DNA of 22,950 nucleotides from JBGTGG01 sp041746855 (GCA_041746855.1 JBGTGG010000339.1:1-22950), one strand, 5' to 3'. Shown: positions 8,262 to 15,143, counted from the stretch's first letter. Program-made: numbers and translations. Notes: generated by a model not told the origin, from the letters alone.

Positions 8262-8667
8262 AGATTTTTGGTTTTCTTCTACTCTTTACACACTGTTTTT
8301 CGGTAAACTGGCTCACGGAGCCGATTTTTTTTTGAACTATCGGTATCAGAGCTAAATGAATCCGCCTGATGTGGATGGATTTCGATAATCTCATCATGTA
8401 AAGCGTGAATGTCGGTCCGAGGAATAATCTGACATGGAAAATCTTCAACCTTGGCAATCGATAAAAGCACCTGAATCGTACGGCCCTATTGGTAGGTTAC
8501 TTTTTAATAAAAAAATCTAAAACCTTAGCTCAGACAATGAATGCCCTCTTGATACTTTCGTCAATTTGGTTCAGATAATTTTGATACACGCTGTGTGTTT
8601 TTCAGCTAATTATATAAATTTCAGTTCGACTAAAAGCAAAAGCAAAACCCTATTTACCAGTTGACAT
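8262..8667. other. Intergenic stretch between divergent lipoprotein and AraC genes
   Basis: It holds the leaders and promoters of both genes. A TAATTTTG at 8576-8583 on the plus strand matches the Bacteroidota -7 box exactly and could serve the AraC gene, although no good -33 box is spaced from it. A hairpin followed by T residues lies at 8310-8333. Two overlapping minus-strand ORFs of 63 and 74 codons have no recognisable family and are not supported. Confidence 0.4.
8310..8333 (+). terminator. Terminator-like hairpin on the plus strand, antisense to the lipoprotein leader
   Basis: GGCTC (8310-8314) and GAGCC (8318-8322) form a short GC-rich stem with a three-base loop, followed by GA and nine T residues (8325-8333). 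No plus-strand gene ends nearby. It would stop transcription running antisense out of the lipoprotein gene. Confidence 0.5.
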
Positions 8668-9489
8668 TTGAACTATCAGACATTTCCACCCCATCAAGAC
8701 CTGGAAGCGCTTTTGAAGTGCTACTGGACGTTGGAGGTTCCTGCCGAAGAGGAAGCGCCAAAGCAACGCATCATTCCTGATGGCTGCATTGAAATGGCGT
8801 TTATTCTGGGAGACGATATAAAACGATTTACATCGGATACAGAATTTGTAGTACAACCGCGCGCCATGGTATTGGGTCAAATCACACGCCCTTTTTTTAT
8901 TCAACCTTCAGGGTATGTCAACACCTTTGCAATTCGCTTTTATCCGTATGGTTTTGCAAATTTCATAGCAACACCTATAAAAGAATTGTCAAATACGGAA
9001 ACACCCATTCAACTTCTTTTTGGAAAGAACCGCGCAAAGGAATTGGAACAAAACATCATACACGCAAAAAATACGCAGGATCGAATAGTGATAGTCGAGA
9101 ATTTTCTGTTGGATTTGTTGAAACGTAAAACAACCGTAAATAAAATTGTGAAGACAACGGTAGATATACTGCTCTCCGCCAATGGGAACAAAACTATAAA
9201 AACCATAGTGGAGAACAATTTATCAAAGAGGAGACAACTTGAGCGGGAGTTCTCAAAGCAGATTGGTATTAGTCCGAAGCAATTAGGAAAAGTAATTCGG
9301 TATCAAGCGGCTTTAAAGAGGATATTAAACAATGAATCAGAAAAGCTTACCGATATAGCGTATGATGGCAGCTATTACGATCAGGCACATTTTATCAAAG
9401 ACTTTAAGGAATTTACCGGAACCACCCCAACAGCATTTTTAGATGATGAAAACATGAAACTCTCATCGGTCATCAACAAAAAAGATTGA
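8668..9489 (+). CDS. AraC-family transcriptional regulator, TTG start
   Basis: This is a DNA-binding regulator of 273 residues. The N-terminal half (about 1-150) is the sensor fold common in short AraC proteins of this phylum (FPPHQDLEALLKCYWTLEVP, RIIPDGCIEMAF, FAIRFYPYGFANF). The C-terminal AraC domain (about 168-262) carries two helix-turn-helix units: SKRRQLEREFSKQIGISPKQ, and KLTDIAYDGSYYDQAHFIKDF followed by FTGTTP. I took the TTG at 8668 because an in-frame stop lies two codons upstream (8662-8664) and no ATG occurs until after the conserved N-terminal motifs. The VOC protein gene follows 67 bases later on the same strand, so the two may be functionally linked. The effector is unknown. 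Confidence 0.9.
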   Translation: MNYQTFPPHQDLEALLKCYWTLEVPAEEEAPKQRIIPDGCIEMAFILGDDIKRFTSDTEFVVQPRAMVLGQITRPFFIQPSGYVNTFAIRFYPYGFANFIATPIKELSNTETPIQLLFGKNRAKELEQNIIHAKNTQDRIVIVENFLLDLLKRKTTVNKIVKTTVDILLSANGNKTIKTIVENNLSKRRQLEREFSKQIGISPKQLGKVIRYQAALKRILNNESEKLTDIAYDGSYYDQAHFIKDFKEFTGTTPTAFLDDENMKLSSVINKKD

Positions 9490-9556
9490 GGATGTCGCTT
9501 TTTTACAATCACAATTTTCTCGCGTAGTATACATTAGCACTTTAAAAAACAGCGAA

Positions 9557-10054
9557 ATGAAAAAATCAAGGATGCACATTGCGGTTGTAATGGCTTTTGC
9601 TTTTACAACCTGCACCAATACCAATGAAAACAAAACCAGTTCACAACCCTCAGTGGAAAATACCGAAATTCAAAAACCAAAAATCATGAAGAACCTAATT
9701 TCAATTATAGAAATCCCAACAGCTGATTTTTCCAGAGCCGTCACTTTTTACCAGTCAGTTTTAGACGTCAGTATTGAAGAGATTGATATGGACGGAACGC
9801 AAATGGGCGTTTTTCCAAATGATGGAGAAACTGTAAATGTAGTGTTGGTGAAAGGCCATGATTACAAACCAACACTAGACGGAGCCGTCCTTTACCTGAA
9901 TGCCGGAAACGACCTACAGCCCACATTGGAAAAAGTAGAACAAAATGGGGGACACGTGATCGTACCAAAAACTGAAATAAGTCCGGAAATGGGGTTCTTC
10001 GCGCTATTTATTGATACGGAGGGAAATAAACTAGGACTTCATTCCAGTAATTGA
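9557..10054 (+). CDS. VOC-superfamily (glyoxalase-fold) protein with an N-terminal signal-like leader
   Basis: The VOC domain starts at an internal Met (base 9686): MKNLISIIEIPTADFSRAV, then FYQSVLDV, MGVFPNDGETVNVV, GAVLYLNAGNDL and FFALFIDTEGNKLGLHS. The family includes glyoxalases, dioxygenases and antibiotic-binding proteins; no precise activity can be given. The first 43 residues look like a leader: a basic start, a hydrophobic run (HIAVVMAFAF) and TTC, then a polar linker. If Cys19 is lipidated the protein is periplasmic, but Thr at -1 makes the lipobox poor. Proteins of this type are usually cytoplasmic and start at the internal Met, so the leader is unusual. A second, frameshifted copy lies at 12174-12581, about 90% identical by hand comparison. 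Confidence 0.83.
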   Translation: MKKSRMHIAVVMAFAFTTCTNTNENKTSSQPSVENTEIQKPKIMKNLISIIEIPTADFSRAVTFYQSVLDVSIEEIDMDGTQMGVFPNDGETVNVVLVKGHDYKPTLDGAVLYLNAGNDLQPTLEKVEQNGGHVIVPKTEISPEMGFFALFIDTEGNKLGLHSSN

Positions 10055-10063
10055 AAAGTTCAA
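9646..10063 (+). repeat. Direct repeat, copy 1 (intact VOC gene body)
   Basis: This block matches 12174-12590 over its whole length, from ACCCTCAGTGG to GAAAAGTTCAA. The first 90 or so bases differ at only two positions, while the rest differs at roughly one base in ten. The two copies flank the cas remnant and ATPase block. Confidence 0.9.
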
Positions 10064-10450
10064 TTCCCCTATGGTGCGATTAACACTCTCTTTTAAAACA
10101 CAGCGGTTCAACTCAACTGAAAAATCACTGGACTTTATTTCTTTCTTGTTCAGCACCCGGAAAATTGTTCGGTCTACCAATATGGGTTTGAAAATCTCGG
10201 CCAAATCCAATGCCAGCGAAAACCTTCTCGTACCCGGCTCGTGCAAATAACTTATTGTAGGATTAAGTTGTGTATGATACAGCTGACTAAGGCATAAACT
10301 ATAACACATCATATTCCCAAAGGAGACCAACGTATTGACCTCGTTCAACGGTGGCTGGCGCGTTCGCAGTCCCATTTCAAAATCATTTAGAATAATATCA
10401 AAACCTTGATAATAGTAATGCCAATTTCGTTTATCTCCTTTTCCCAGCCT
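10031..10450 (-). pseudogene. cas1: C-terminal fragment of CRISPR adaptation integrase Cas1
   Basis: Cas1 inserts new spacers into CRISPR arrays. Only its C-terminal half remains. The frame reads YYYQGFDIILNDFEMG, RTRQPPLNEVNTLVSFGNMM, then ISYLHEPGTRRFSLALDLAE, IFKPILVDRTIF and LNRCVLKES. It keeps the catalytic His (in YLHEPG) and the Asp of LALDLAE, but has lost the N-terminal domain and the Glu-Gly motif that supplies the first metal ligand. After LKES, near 10085, the similarity stops, and the frame runs into the antisense of the VOC gene 3' end and terminates at 10031. The 5' side is joined out of frame to the cas4 fragment near 10430-10450. The only internal ATG (10375) would make a 114-residue piece with no integrase core. 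No cas2 or CRISPR array is visible. Confidence 0.85.
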
Positions 10451-10848
10451 TCAATCATTACAACATCATTGTCCGATAGGGTAGGTAATGCCTCTCGTTG
10501 TTTTAGCTTCGGGTATTCAATAATTCCGGTTACCTCCATAACCCCTTTTTGCCTGAGCTTGTAAAGGTAATATTGTACTTGTGCTACATGTGCCTGCTCA
10601 ATACTGGCCGATTTCTTCACCTCGTGAACAACTTTGTTTTTTGCATCATAGAAATCAATCTTCACTCCATCGATTTCTACCTCCGTGAATTTCTGCGCAC
10701 GATCTGTATACGTGGATTCGCCAATTAGTTTTCCTTCGGCTACAACCTCAGAAGTTTGCTCCATGTTAATGCCATTGGCAAACAGCCAGAGTTTCCGATG
10801 ACAAACATGAAAGTAGGCGATGTGGGTAGCGGTTAACTGCATTTTCAT
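10387..10848 (-). pseudogene. cas4: Truncated CRISPR-associated exonuclease Cas4
   Basis: Cas4 is a RecB-like nuclease that trims prespacers for Cas1. The first 140 or so residues look normal: QLTATHIAYFHVCHRKLWLF with Cys16, GKLIGES, EIDGVKIDFYD with Asp65, HEVKKS with Glu76 and Lys78, QVQYYLY and GIIEYPKLK. Family members then end with a cluster of three Cys that complete a 4Fe-4S site. Here the frame instead changes to GITIIKVLILF and stops, so the cluster has only Cys16 left. The change coincides with the start of recognisable Cas1 sequence in another frame, showing a deletion that joined cas4 to cas1. The ATG lies six bases after the ATPase stop, so it would be co-transcribed. Whether the stump is still made is unknown; it is very unlikely to work as a normal Cas4. 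Confidence 0.85.
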
Positions 10849-10854
10849 ATTTAA

Positions 10855-12051
10855 CTAATACAAAAAACCGAATAGCCATAAGGGTATTTTGTTGCCATAC
10901 CCTGTTTCAATATCATCTGCGGCAATCAGGAAGTTCGTTGTATCCTTCACTTGTTTCGCGGATTTATCTTTCCCACCGACTTCTATGTGGGTATCATTTG
11001 TAAAGAAGTCTCCGGCTTTGGGAAGTGTGACCGCCAACTTTGCATTGACCATCTGATTGAATAAAAAGGTTTCCCGGATCGTGCCTGTCTCTGGAATAGG
11101 CTTCATGGCAAACACCAGATTGGTATTCTCGAGGTAAAGTTTTTCCGGCTTTTGTAATTGGGACACACCTCTTCCTTCTGCAGTCAATAAATTAAGTAAG
11201 CGTGCATTTTCGAGATGACTGAGCCACGCATAGATGGAATCGCGGCTTACATCCAATTTTCTTGCAAGGGCCGATATATTCGGTTTGAAAGGAACGGATT
11301 CCGCCACCACACCCAATAATTTTTTTACTTTAAAAGCGGTGCCGGCATTATAGTCTTCAATGTACCCCAAATCTGTTTCAATAATCGTGTTGATGATTTG
11401 GCTAAGGCGCAGCGGGACATCTTCCGGAGTCCCTTCCAAAAAGATGGGCAAATAACCATACCGTAAATACTTTTTGAACAAGGGCAACGGCCGGATTTTA
11501 GTGGCCACATCTTGGGCGATTGCAGGTGCATGGGTAACCAGTTCTTCCCAGGGATGGCTTTTGAATTCACCATGCCCCGTAAACGCCAGAAACTCCCGGA
11601 AGGAAAGGCCCGGTAGTTCATAGGTAATTACCCGCCTGCTCAGATCCGCTTCTCCACGAAAAATATCCAGTGCGGAGGACGAAGAAAATACGATCCGAAG
11701 TTCCGGGTAGCCATCGTAAATGTTTTTCAATTCACGCGACCAATGCGGGTATTTGTGTACCTCATCAATAAAAAGATAGCGGCCTCCGTTTTTGTAAAAT
11801 GCATCTGCGGTCTCCACCAGGTTGTGTGTATAAAACCAGTAATGGTCGGCTGTGATATAGAGTACTTCCTCCCTGGGTCTATCCAGGCGATAGCGGATGT
11901 ATTGAAGCATCAACGTGGTCTTTCCCGAACCCCTCGGGCCCTTTATGGCCAGCATACGCTGTTCCCAATTAATGGTGTCCAAAAGGTACCTAAAAAACGT
12001 ATGCTTAACGTTTCTCAGCAGATTGTCGTGGAATTCATACAAAATATCCAT
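10855..12051 (-). CDS. AAA_14/DUF4143 ATP-binding protein
   Basis: This is a P-loop ATPase of 398 residues and looks complete. Walker A GPRGSGKTT is at 38-46, Walker B YLFIDE at 92-97, and a sensor strand VFSSSSA at 121-127. A winged-helix segment (about 258-290, SALARKLDVSRDSIYAWLSHL) follows. The DUF4143 C-terminus ends with a nuclease-like IEVGGKDKS stretch (356-364) and the closing motif PLWLFGFLY typical of these proteins. The cellular role of this very common and patchily distributed family is not settled; links to mobile DNA and toxin-antitoxin-like behaviour have been proposed. It is the only intact gene in the minus-strand block between the VOC repeats and is followed six bases later by the cas4 stump, suggesting one transcript. 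Confidence 0.92.
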   Translation of the reverse strand: MDILYEFHDNLLRNVKHTFFRYLLDTINWEQRMLAIKGPRGSGKTTLMLQYIRYRLDRPREEVLYITADHYWFYTHNLVETADAFYKNGGRYLFIDEVHKYPHWSRELKNIYDGYPELRIVFSSSSALDIFRGEADLSRRVITYELPGLSFREFLAFTGHGEFKSHPWEELVTHAPAIAQDVATKIRPLPLFKKYLRYGYLPIFLEGTPEDVPLRLSQIINTIIETDLGYIEDYNAGTAFKVKKLLGVVAESVPFKPNISALARKLDVSRDSIYAWLSHLENARLLNLLTAEGRGVSQLQKPEKLYLENTNLVFAMKPIPETGTIRETFLFNQMVNAKLAVTLPKAGDFFTNDTHIEVGGKDKSAKQVKDTTNFLIAADDIETGYGNKIPLWLFGFLY

Positions 12052-12055
12052 AAAT

Positions 12056-12093
12056 TGTCGTTTTTAAAAGACAAATATAGTTGTTTATTGTCG
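12056..12093 (-). promoter_or_regulatory. Promoter with overlapping inverted repeat upstream of the ATPase gene
   Basis: On the minus strand TATATTTG (12079-12072) matches the -7 box exactly. An inverted repeat TTGTC/GACAA with a ten-base spacer (12056-12060 and 12070-12074) starts inside this box and covers the expected transcription start. A further CGACAA half-site lies upstream at 12085-12090. This layout suits an autorepressor operator, possibly bound by the winged helix of the ATPase itself; that is inference. Confidence 0.5.
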
Positions 12094-12140
12094 ATTATGA
12101 ACTGCATAATTAAGTATTCACCAATCAACTTTTAACTTCC

Positions 12141-12171
12141 CGAGTCGAATCTTTTAAACCAACCAGACTCG
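12141..12171. repeat. Short inverted repeat at the edge of the second VOC copy
   Basis: CGAGTC (12141-12146) and GACTCG (12166-12171) are perfect six-base inverted repeats that end three bases before the start of clear similarity to VOC copy 1. They may mark a recombination edge or be chance. Confidence 0.35.
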
Positions 12172-12173
12172 TG

Positions 12174-12581
12174 ACCCTCAGTGGAAAATACCGAAATTCA
12201 AAAACCAAAAAGTATGAAGAACCTAATTTCAATTATAGAAATCCCAACAGCTGATTTTTCCAGAGCCATCATTTCTATCAGTCAGTTTTAGGCGTGAGTA
12301 TTGAAGAAATTGATAAGGACGGAACACAAATGGGTGTATTCCCAAGTGATGGCGAAACTGTAAACGTAGTGCTGGTGAAGGGCAATGATTATAAACCAAC
12401 ACTAGACGGTGCCGTTCTTTACCTGAATGCCGGAAACGACTTGCAGCCGACCTTGGAAAAGGTAGGACAAAATGGTGGACAAGTAATCGTAACGAAAACT
12501 GAAATAAGTCCGGGAATGGGTTTCTTCGCGTTATTTATTGATACGGAAGGAAATAAACTGGGACTTCATTCAAGTAATTGA
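12174..12581 (+). pseudogene. Second VOC-family gene copy, 5'-truncated and frameshifted
   Basis: The copy begins inside the leader region of the intact gene and lacks its start. The internal ATG (12214) reads MKNLISIIEIPTADFSRA exactly as in copy 1, then loses one base around 12271-12274 and meets TAG at 12289. Past the shift, the correct frame continues from 12294 to the normal TGA at 12579-12581 with all later VOC motifs (MGVFPSDGETVNVV, GAVLYLNAGNDL, FFALFIDTEGNKLGLHS). A GTG at 12294 could start only the last two thirds. Most differences from copy 1 downstream are silent or mild, which suggests that it diverged under selection before it was broken. Confidence 0.85.
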
Positions 12582-12590
12582 AAAGTTCAA
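12174..12590 (+). repeat. Direct repeat, copy 2 (VOC pseudogene)
   Basis: Partner of 9646-10063, one base shorter because of the frameshift deletion. Same orientation; the copies are separated by about 2.1 kb. Confidence 0.9.
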
Positions 12591-12770
12591 ATCCATTATA
12601 AAGCAGGTACTATTACCTAAAAATGTTTATCCATTTTGGCGGGGATTCAGAACCTCAATGTGACTTAAAAAGAAATTCAGCAAACCGCAAAGATCAAATG
12701 AAAAAACTCTCTATTTTTAACGATACCTTAACAGGTTGGCTTTTGTATTGTCCACACTACATCATTTACA

Positions 12771-13895
12771 ATGGAGGAGTTATCAAACAATGCGGAAAAA
12801 CACCTCGAACTTTACAAGTTTTTTTTCACCAATAGTTGCGACCTTACCTGTATTGCCAACACGCAGGGATACTTTGAAATCCTGAACCCGAATTGGGTAA
12901 AAGCATTGGGTTATTCAGAAAAGGAATTGCTTGAAAATCCATTCATAAGTTTTATTCATCCGGAGGATGTTCATGCTACTCAACTTGAAGTTGAGAAACT
13001 GAAGACACAAGCCGCAACCATAAGCTTTGTAAACCGGTACCGAAAAAAGAACGGTGCTTATATATACCTTGACTGGACTACCGCCCCAGACCCGGTTACG
13101 GGAAAGCTTTATGCAATCGCAAGGGATATTACTGACCGCATCGTGGCGGAAGCGAATCTGAAGAAAACCAAAAACGATTTAGAGATTCTGACGGACCATC
13201 TTCAACAACAAAACAACCAGCTTTTAAACTTTGCTTTTATTACCTCCCATAATTTGCGCTCCCCTGTTAGCAATCTTAATTCTTTACTTAATTTTTACAA
13301 GGAGAGTACAAGCAAAGACTACAAAGAAATGCTACTCGGTAAGTTTGAAACAGTTGTAATTCACCTAACGAACACCTTGAATGAATTGATTGATGCGCTT
13401 AAATCCCAGGTTGACTTGAGTAAGGAGCGTGAGTTGATAACCTTTGAAGATGTCTTTGCCAGAGTTAAAGAAACCTTTGCTGGTCATATTATTGAATCAA
13501 ATGCGCGGGTTACGGCAGATTTTAGCAAAGTGAAAAACATGAAGTATCCAAAATCATATTTGGAGAGTATCATGCTCAACTTGATTTCAAATGCACTTAA
13601 ATACAGGGCCTTGGATCGTGCTCCGGAAATCCATCTCCAAACAGATATTGTTGATAATGAAGTATTATTGACCGTGCGCGATAACGGTATCGGTATTGAT
13701 TTAGTAAAATATGGGGACGATATTTTTGGATTGAACCAGACATTCCATCTTCATCCTGAATCAAAGGGGGTGGGACTTTACATTATCAAAACCCAGGTTG
13801 AAGCATTGGGTGGGAAAATATCTGTTGAAAGTGAAGTAGATAAAGGCACAACGTTTAAGATACAATTTGCAAAAGGAAGTGAAGTAATGCCCTAA
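12771..13895 (+). CDS. Soluble PAS-domain sensor histidine kinase
   Basis: This is a cytoplasmic two-component kinase with no membrane helices. A PAS domain (about 15-122: CDLTCIANTQGYFEILNP, FIHPEDVHAT, then the closing YAIARDIT) is joined by a short helix to the DHp domain, with phospho-accepting His160 in FAFITSHNLRSPVSNL. The ATPase domain covers about 225-368: N box LESIMLNLISNALKY with Asn274, G1 DNGIGID at 304-310 and G2 SKGVGLYI at 331-338. All key residues are present, so it should be active. No response regulator is adjacent. The next gene downstream is a membrane protein ending in a similar DHp-like domain without an ATPase, but a terminator and a candidate promoter separate the two. 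Confidence 0.93.
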   Translation: MEELSNNAEKHLELYKFFFTNSCDLTCIANTQGYFEILNPNWVKALGYSEKELLENPFISFIHPEDVHATQLEVEKLKTQAATISFVNRYRKKNGAYIYLDWTTAPDPVTGKLYAIARDITDRIVAEANLKKTKNDLEILTDHLQQQNNQLLNFAFITSHNLRSPVSNLNSLLNFYKESTSKDYKEMLLGKFETVVIHLTNTLNELIDALKSQVDLSKERELITFEDVFARVKETFAGHIIESNARVTADFSKVKNMKYPKSYLESIMLNLISNALKYRALDRAPEIHLQTDIVDNEVLLTVRDNGIGIDLVKYGDDIFGLNQTFHLHPESKGVGLYIIKTQVEALGGKISVESEVDKGTTFKIQFAKGSEVMP

Positions 13896-13915
13896 CCCTT
13901 CTAGAACCTGCTTAC

Positions 13916-13950
13916 ATCCATAGAAATTAATTCTATGGATTTTGTATTTT
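13916..13950 (+). terminator. Terminator of the PAS histidine kinase gene
   Basis: A perfect ten-base stem, ATCCATAGAA (13916-13925) and TTCTATGGAT (13931-13940), with a five-base loop is followed by TTTGTATTTT. The stem is AT-rich, so it may be leaky. Confidence 0.7.
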
Positions 13951-13983
13951 AAGGGATTCTATGCTGTGTACGAAATCTTCAGA

Positions 13984-13991
13984 TAACTTTG
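13984..13991 (+). promoter_or_regulatory. Candidate -7 box for the DHp-only membrane protein gene
   Basis: TAACTTTG matches the Bacteroidota TAnnTTTG box exactly and lies about 66 bases before the start codon, after the preceding terminator. No clear -33 box was found. Confidence 0.4.
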
Positions 13992-14057
13992 TCTATCCAA
14001 AAGGAAGGATAAATTAACCCGAAGATCCACCTGTCCATAAAAAATCATTTACTATAG

Positions 14058-15062
14058 ATGAAAACCTGGCTCATCAACATATCTTCCTTTGGAACTCAGT
14101 TCACTGAAGATGACAGTCTAAAACGTAGGATTGTATTTTCCAACATCATTTTTTTAACGCTACCCGTTGTCTATATATTTTTAATGCTAATCGATTATAA
14201 GACCTTTTTTAAGGGAAGCATTATCCTGGTGTTCGACCAGTTTATTGTTCCAATTATTATTCTGGTTTGCGCTATTTGTTTGATGCTAAATCGGTATGGA
14301 TTTACCTCCTTAAGTAAAATTATATTCCTGATTTTGTGGCCCCTTTTTCTCCACATTATTCCCATCATTACGCAACAAACCCCTGCTGATTATTACATCG
14401 CCTTCCCACTGGGAATTATATTCCATGCAATTCTTATCCAGATTTCTTTTTCGCAAAAGAAGGAGCCCGTTAAGTTTTGGCTCTCAATAACCATCAACTT
14501 TTTTATGATGGTTTTTTCATTGGCCTTTCTAACCACATTTGATCAGGCTCCGGCTGAATTAAATGCAGTGAGGCTTCACTCGTATTATACACTGGATGGA
14601 ATTCAATACTGGTTGCTTTTTAACCTGTTGGTTTTCTATTTGATAATCGTGATCGAAAATTCAATTGAAACAACCAGTGATGCCAAGAATTTAATTGAAG
14701 AACAGAAAGAGAAGTTGGCCCAGAAAAATGCCGAACTGGAGCAAGCTGTTATTTCCCTGAAAGACCTGAATAATTACGTTGAAGAACTTAACAAAGGGCT
14801 GGAAGAAAAGATACACTTGCGGACCAATGAACTTGAAGTTAAAAACCAAAAACTCGTGGAATATGCTAGTTACAATGCCCATCAGTTGCGCGGGCCTTTT
14901 TGCAGAATAAAAGGTTTGGTGTACCTCCAACAAGAATTGCGCGGTCAGGAGCACGACCTGGATTTTCATCAAATGCTAAAGACCAGCATCGATGAATTGG
15001 ATGGCGTGATCAGCCATATTCAAAAGACCGTATCCCCAGAGAGCCAGGAAGGACTTGATTAG
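14058..15062 (+). CDS. Six-helix membrane protein ending in a DHp-like domain, no ATPase domain
   Basis: About six membrane helices occupy residues 25-200. A long charged coiled coil follows (about 203-265: IEEQKEKLAQKNAELEQAV and further). It leads straight into a histidine-kinase dimerisation segment with His275 in YNAHQLRGPFCRIKGLV and a second helix (DFHQMLKTSIDELDGVISHI). The protein stops at 334, where a kinase would begin its ATPase domain. No remnant of one exists in the 81 bases before accA. The H box resembles that of the neighbouring kinase (HNLRSP), so this could be a receptor that receives phosphate from, or forms mixed dimers with, another kinase, or a decayed kinase. I favour a genuine DHp-only receptor because the reading frame is clean, but the evidence is limited. 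Confidence 0.8.
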   Translation: MKTWLINISSFGTQFTEDDSLKRRIVFSNIIFLTLPVVYIFLMLIDYKTFFKGSIILVFDQFIVPIIILVCAICLMLNRYGFTSLSKIIFLILWPLFLHIIPIITQQTPADYYIAFPLGIIFHAILIQISFSQKKEPVKFWLSITINFFMMVFSLAFLTTFDQAPAELNAVRLHSYYTLDGIQYWLLFNLLVFYLIIVIENSIETTSDAKNLIEEQKEKLAQKNAELEQAVISLKDLNNYVEELNKGLEEKIHLRTNELEVKNQKLVEYASYNAHQLRGPFCRIKGLVYLQQELRGQEHDLDFHQMLKTSIDELDGVISHIQKTVSPESQEGLD

Positions 15063-15083
15063 CATGGTTGGCGACCAAAAAAG

Positions 15084-15123
15084 GGAGGATTATGCCATAA
15101 ATTCCCATATCCTCCTAAATTTG
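15084..15123 (+). promoter_or_regulatory. accA promoter with an inverted repeat filling its spacer
   Basis: TAAATTTG at 15116-15123 is an exact -7 box, 20 bases before the accA ATG. Directly abutting it upstream is an inverted repeat, GGAGGAT (15084-15090) with ATCCTCC (15109-15115), extendable by ATG/CAT with one bulged base. Its position between the expected -33 and -7 regions suggests an operator; alternatively it is a weak terminator for the gene before it. Confidence 0.5.
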
Positions 15124-15143
15124 CGGTTACTAAAGTCAATTAT

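Noticed and set aside
8279..8470. Two overlapping minus-strand ORFs of 63 and 74 codons upstream of the lipoprotein
   Set aside because: They overlap each other and the leader hairpin and show no family features; more likely chance frames in a leader.
9481..9515. A-run and T-run around the AraC stop that could pair as a terminator
   Set aside because: The stem would be almost purely A-T with a large loop; too weak to call.
10031..12051. Active CRISPR-Cas system
   Set aside because: Only stumps of cas4 and cas1 remain, catalytic parts are missing, no cas2 or effector gene is present, and no repeat array was found anywhere in the window.
9646..12590. Composite transposon flanked by insertion sequences
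   Set aside because: The flanking repeats are VOC genes, with no transposase, terminal inverted repeats or target-site duplication visible.
12623..12835. Plus-strand ORF of 70 codons before the PAS kinase
   Set aside because: It overlaps the start of the kinase in another frame and has no protein-family features.
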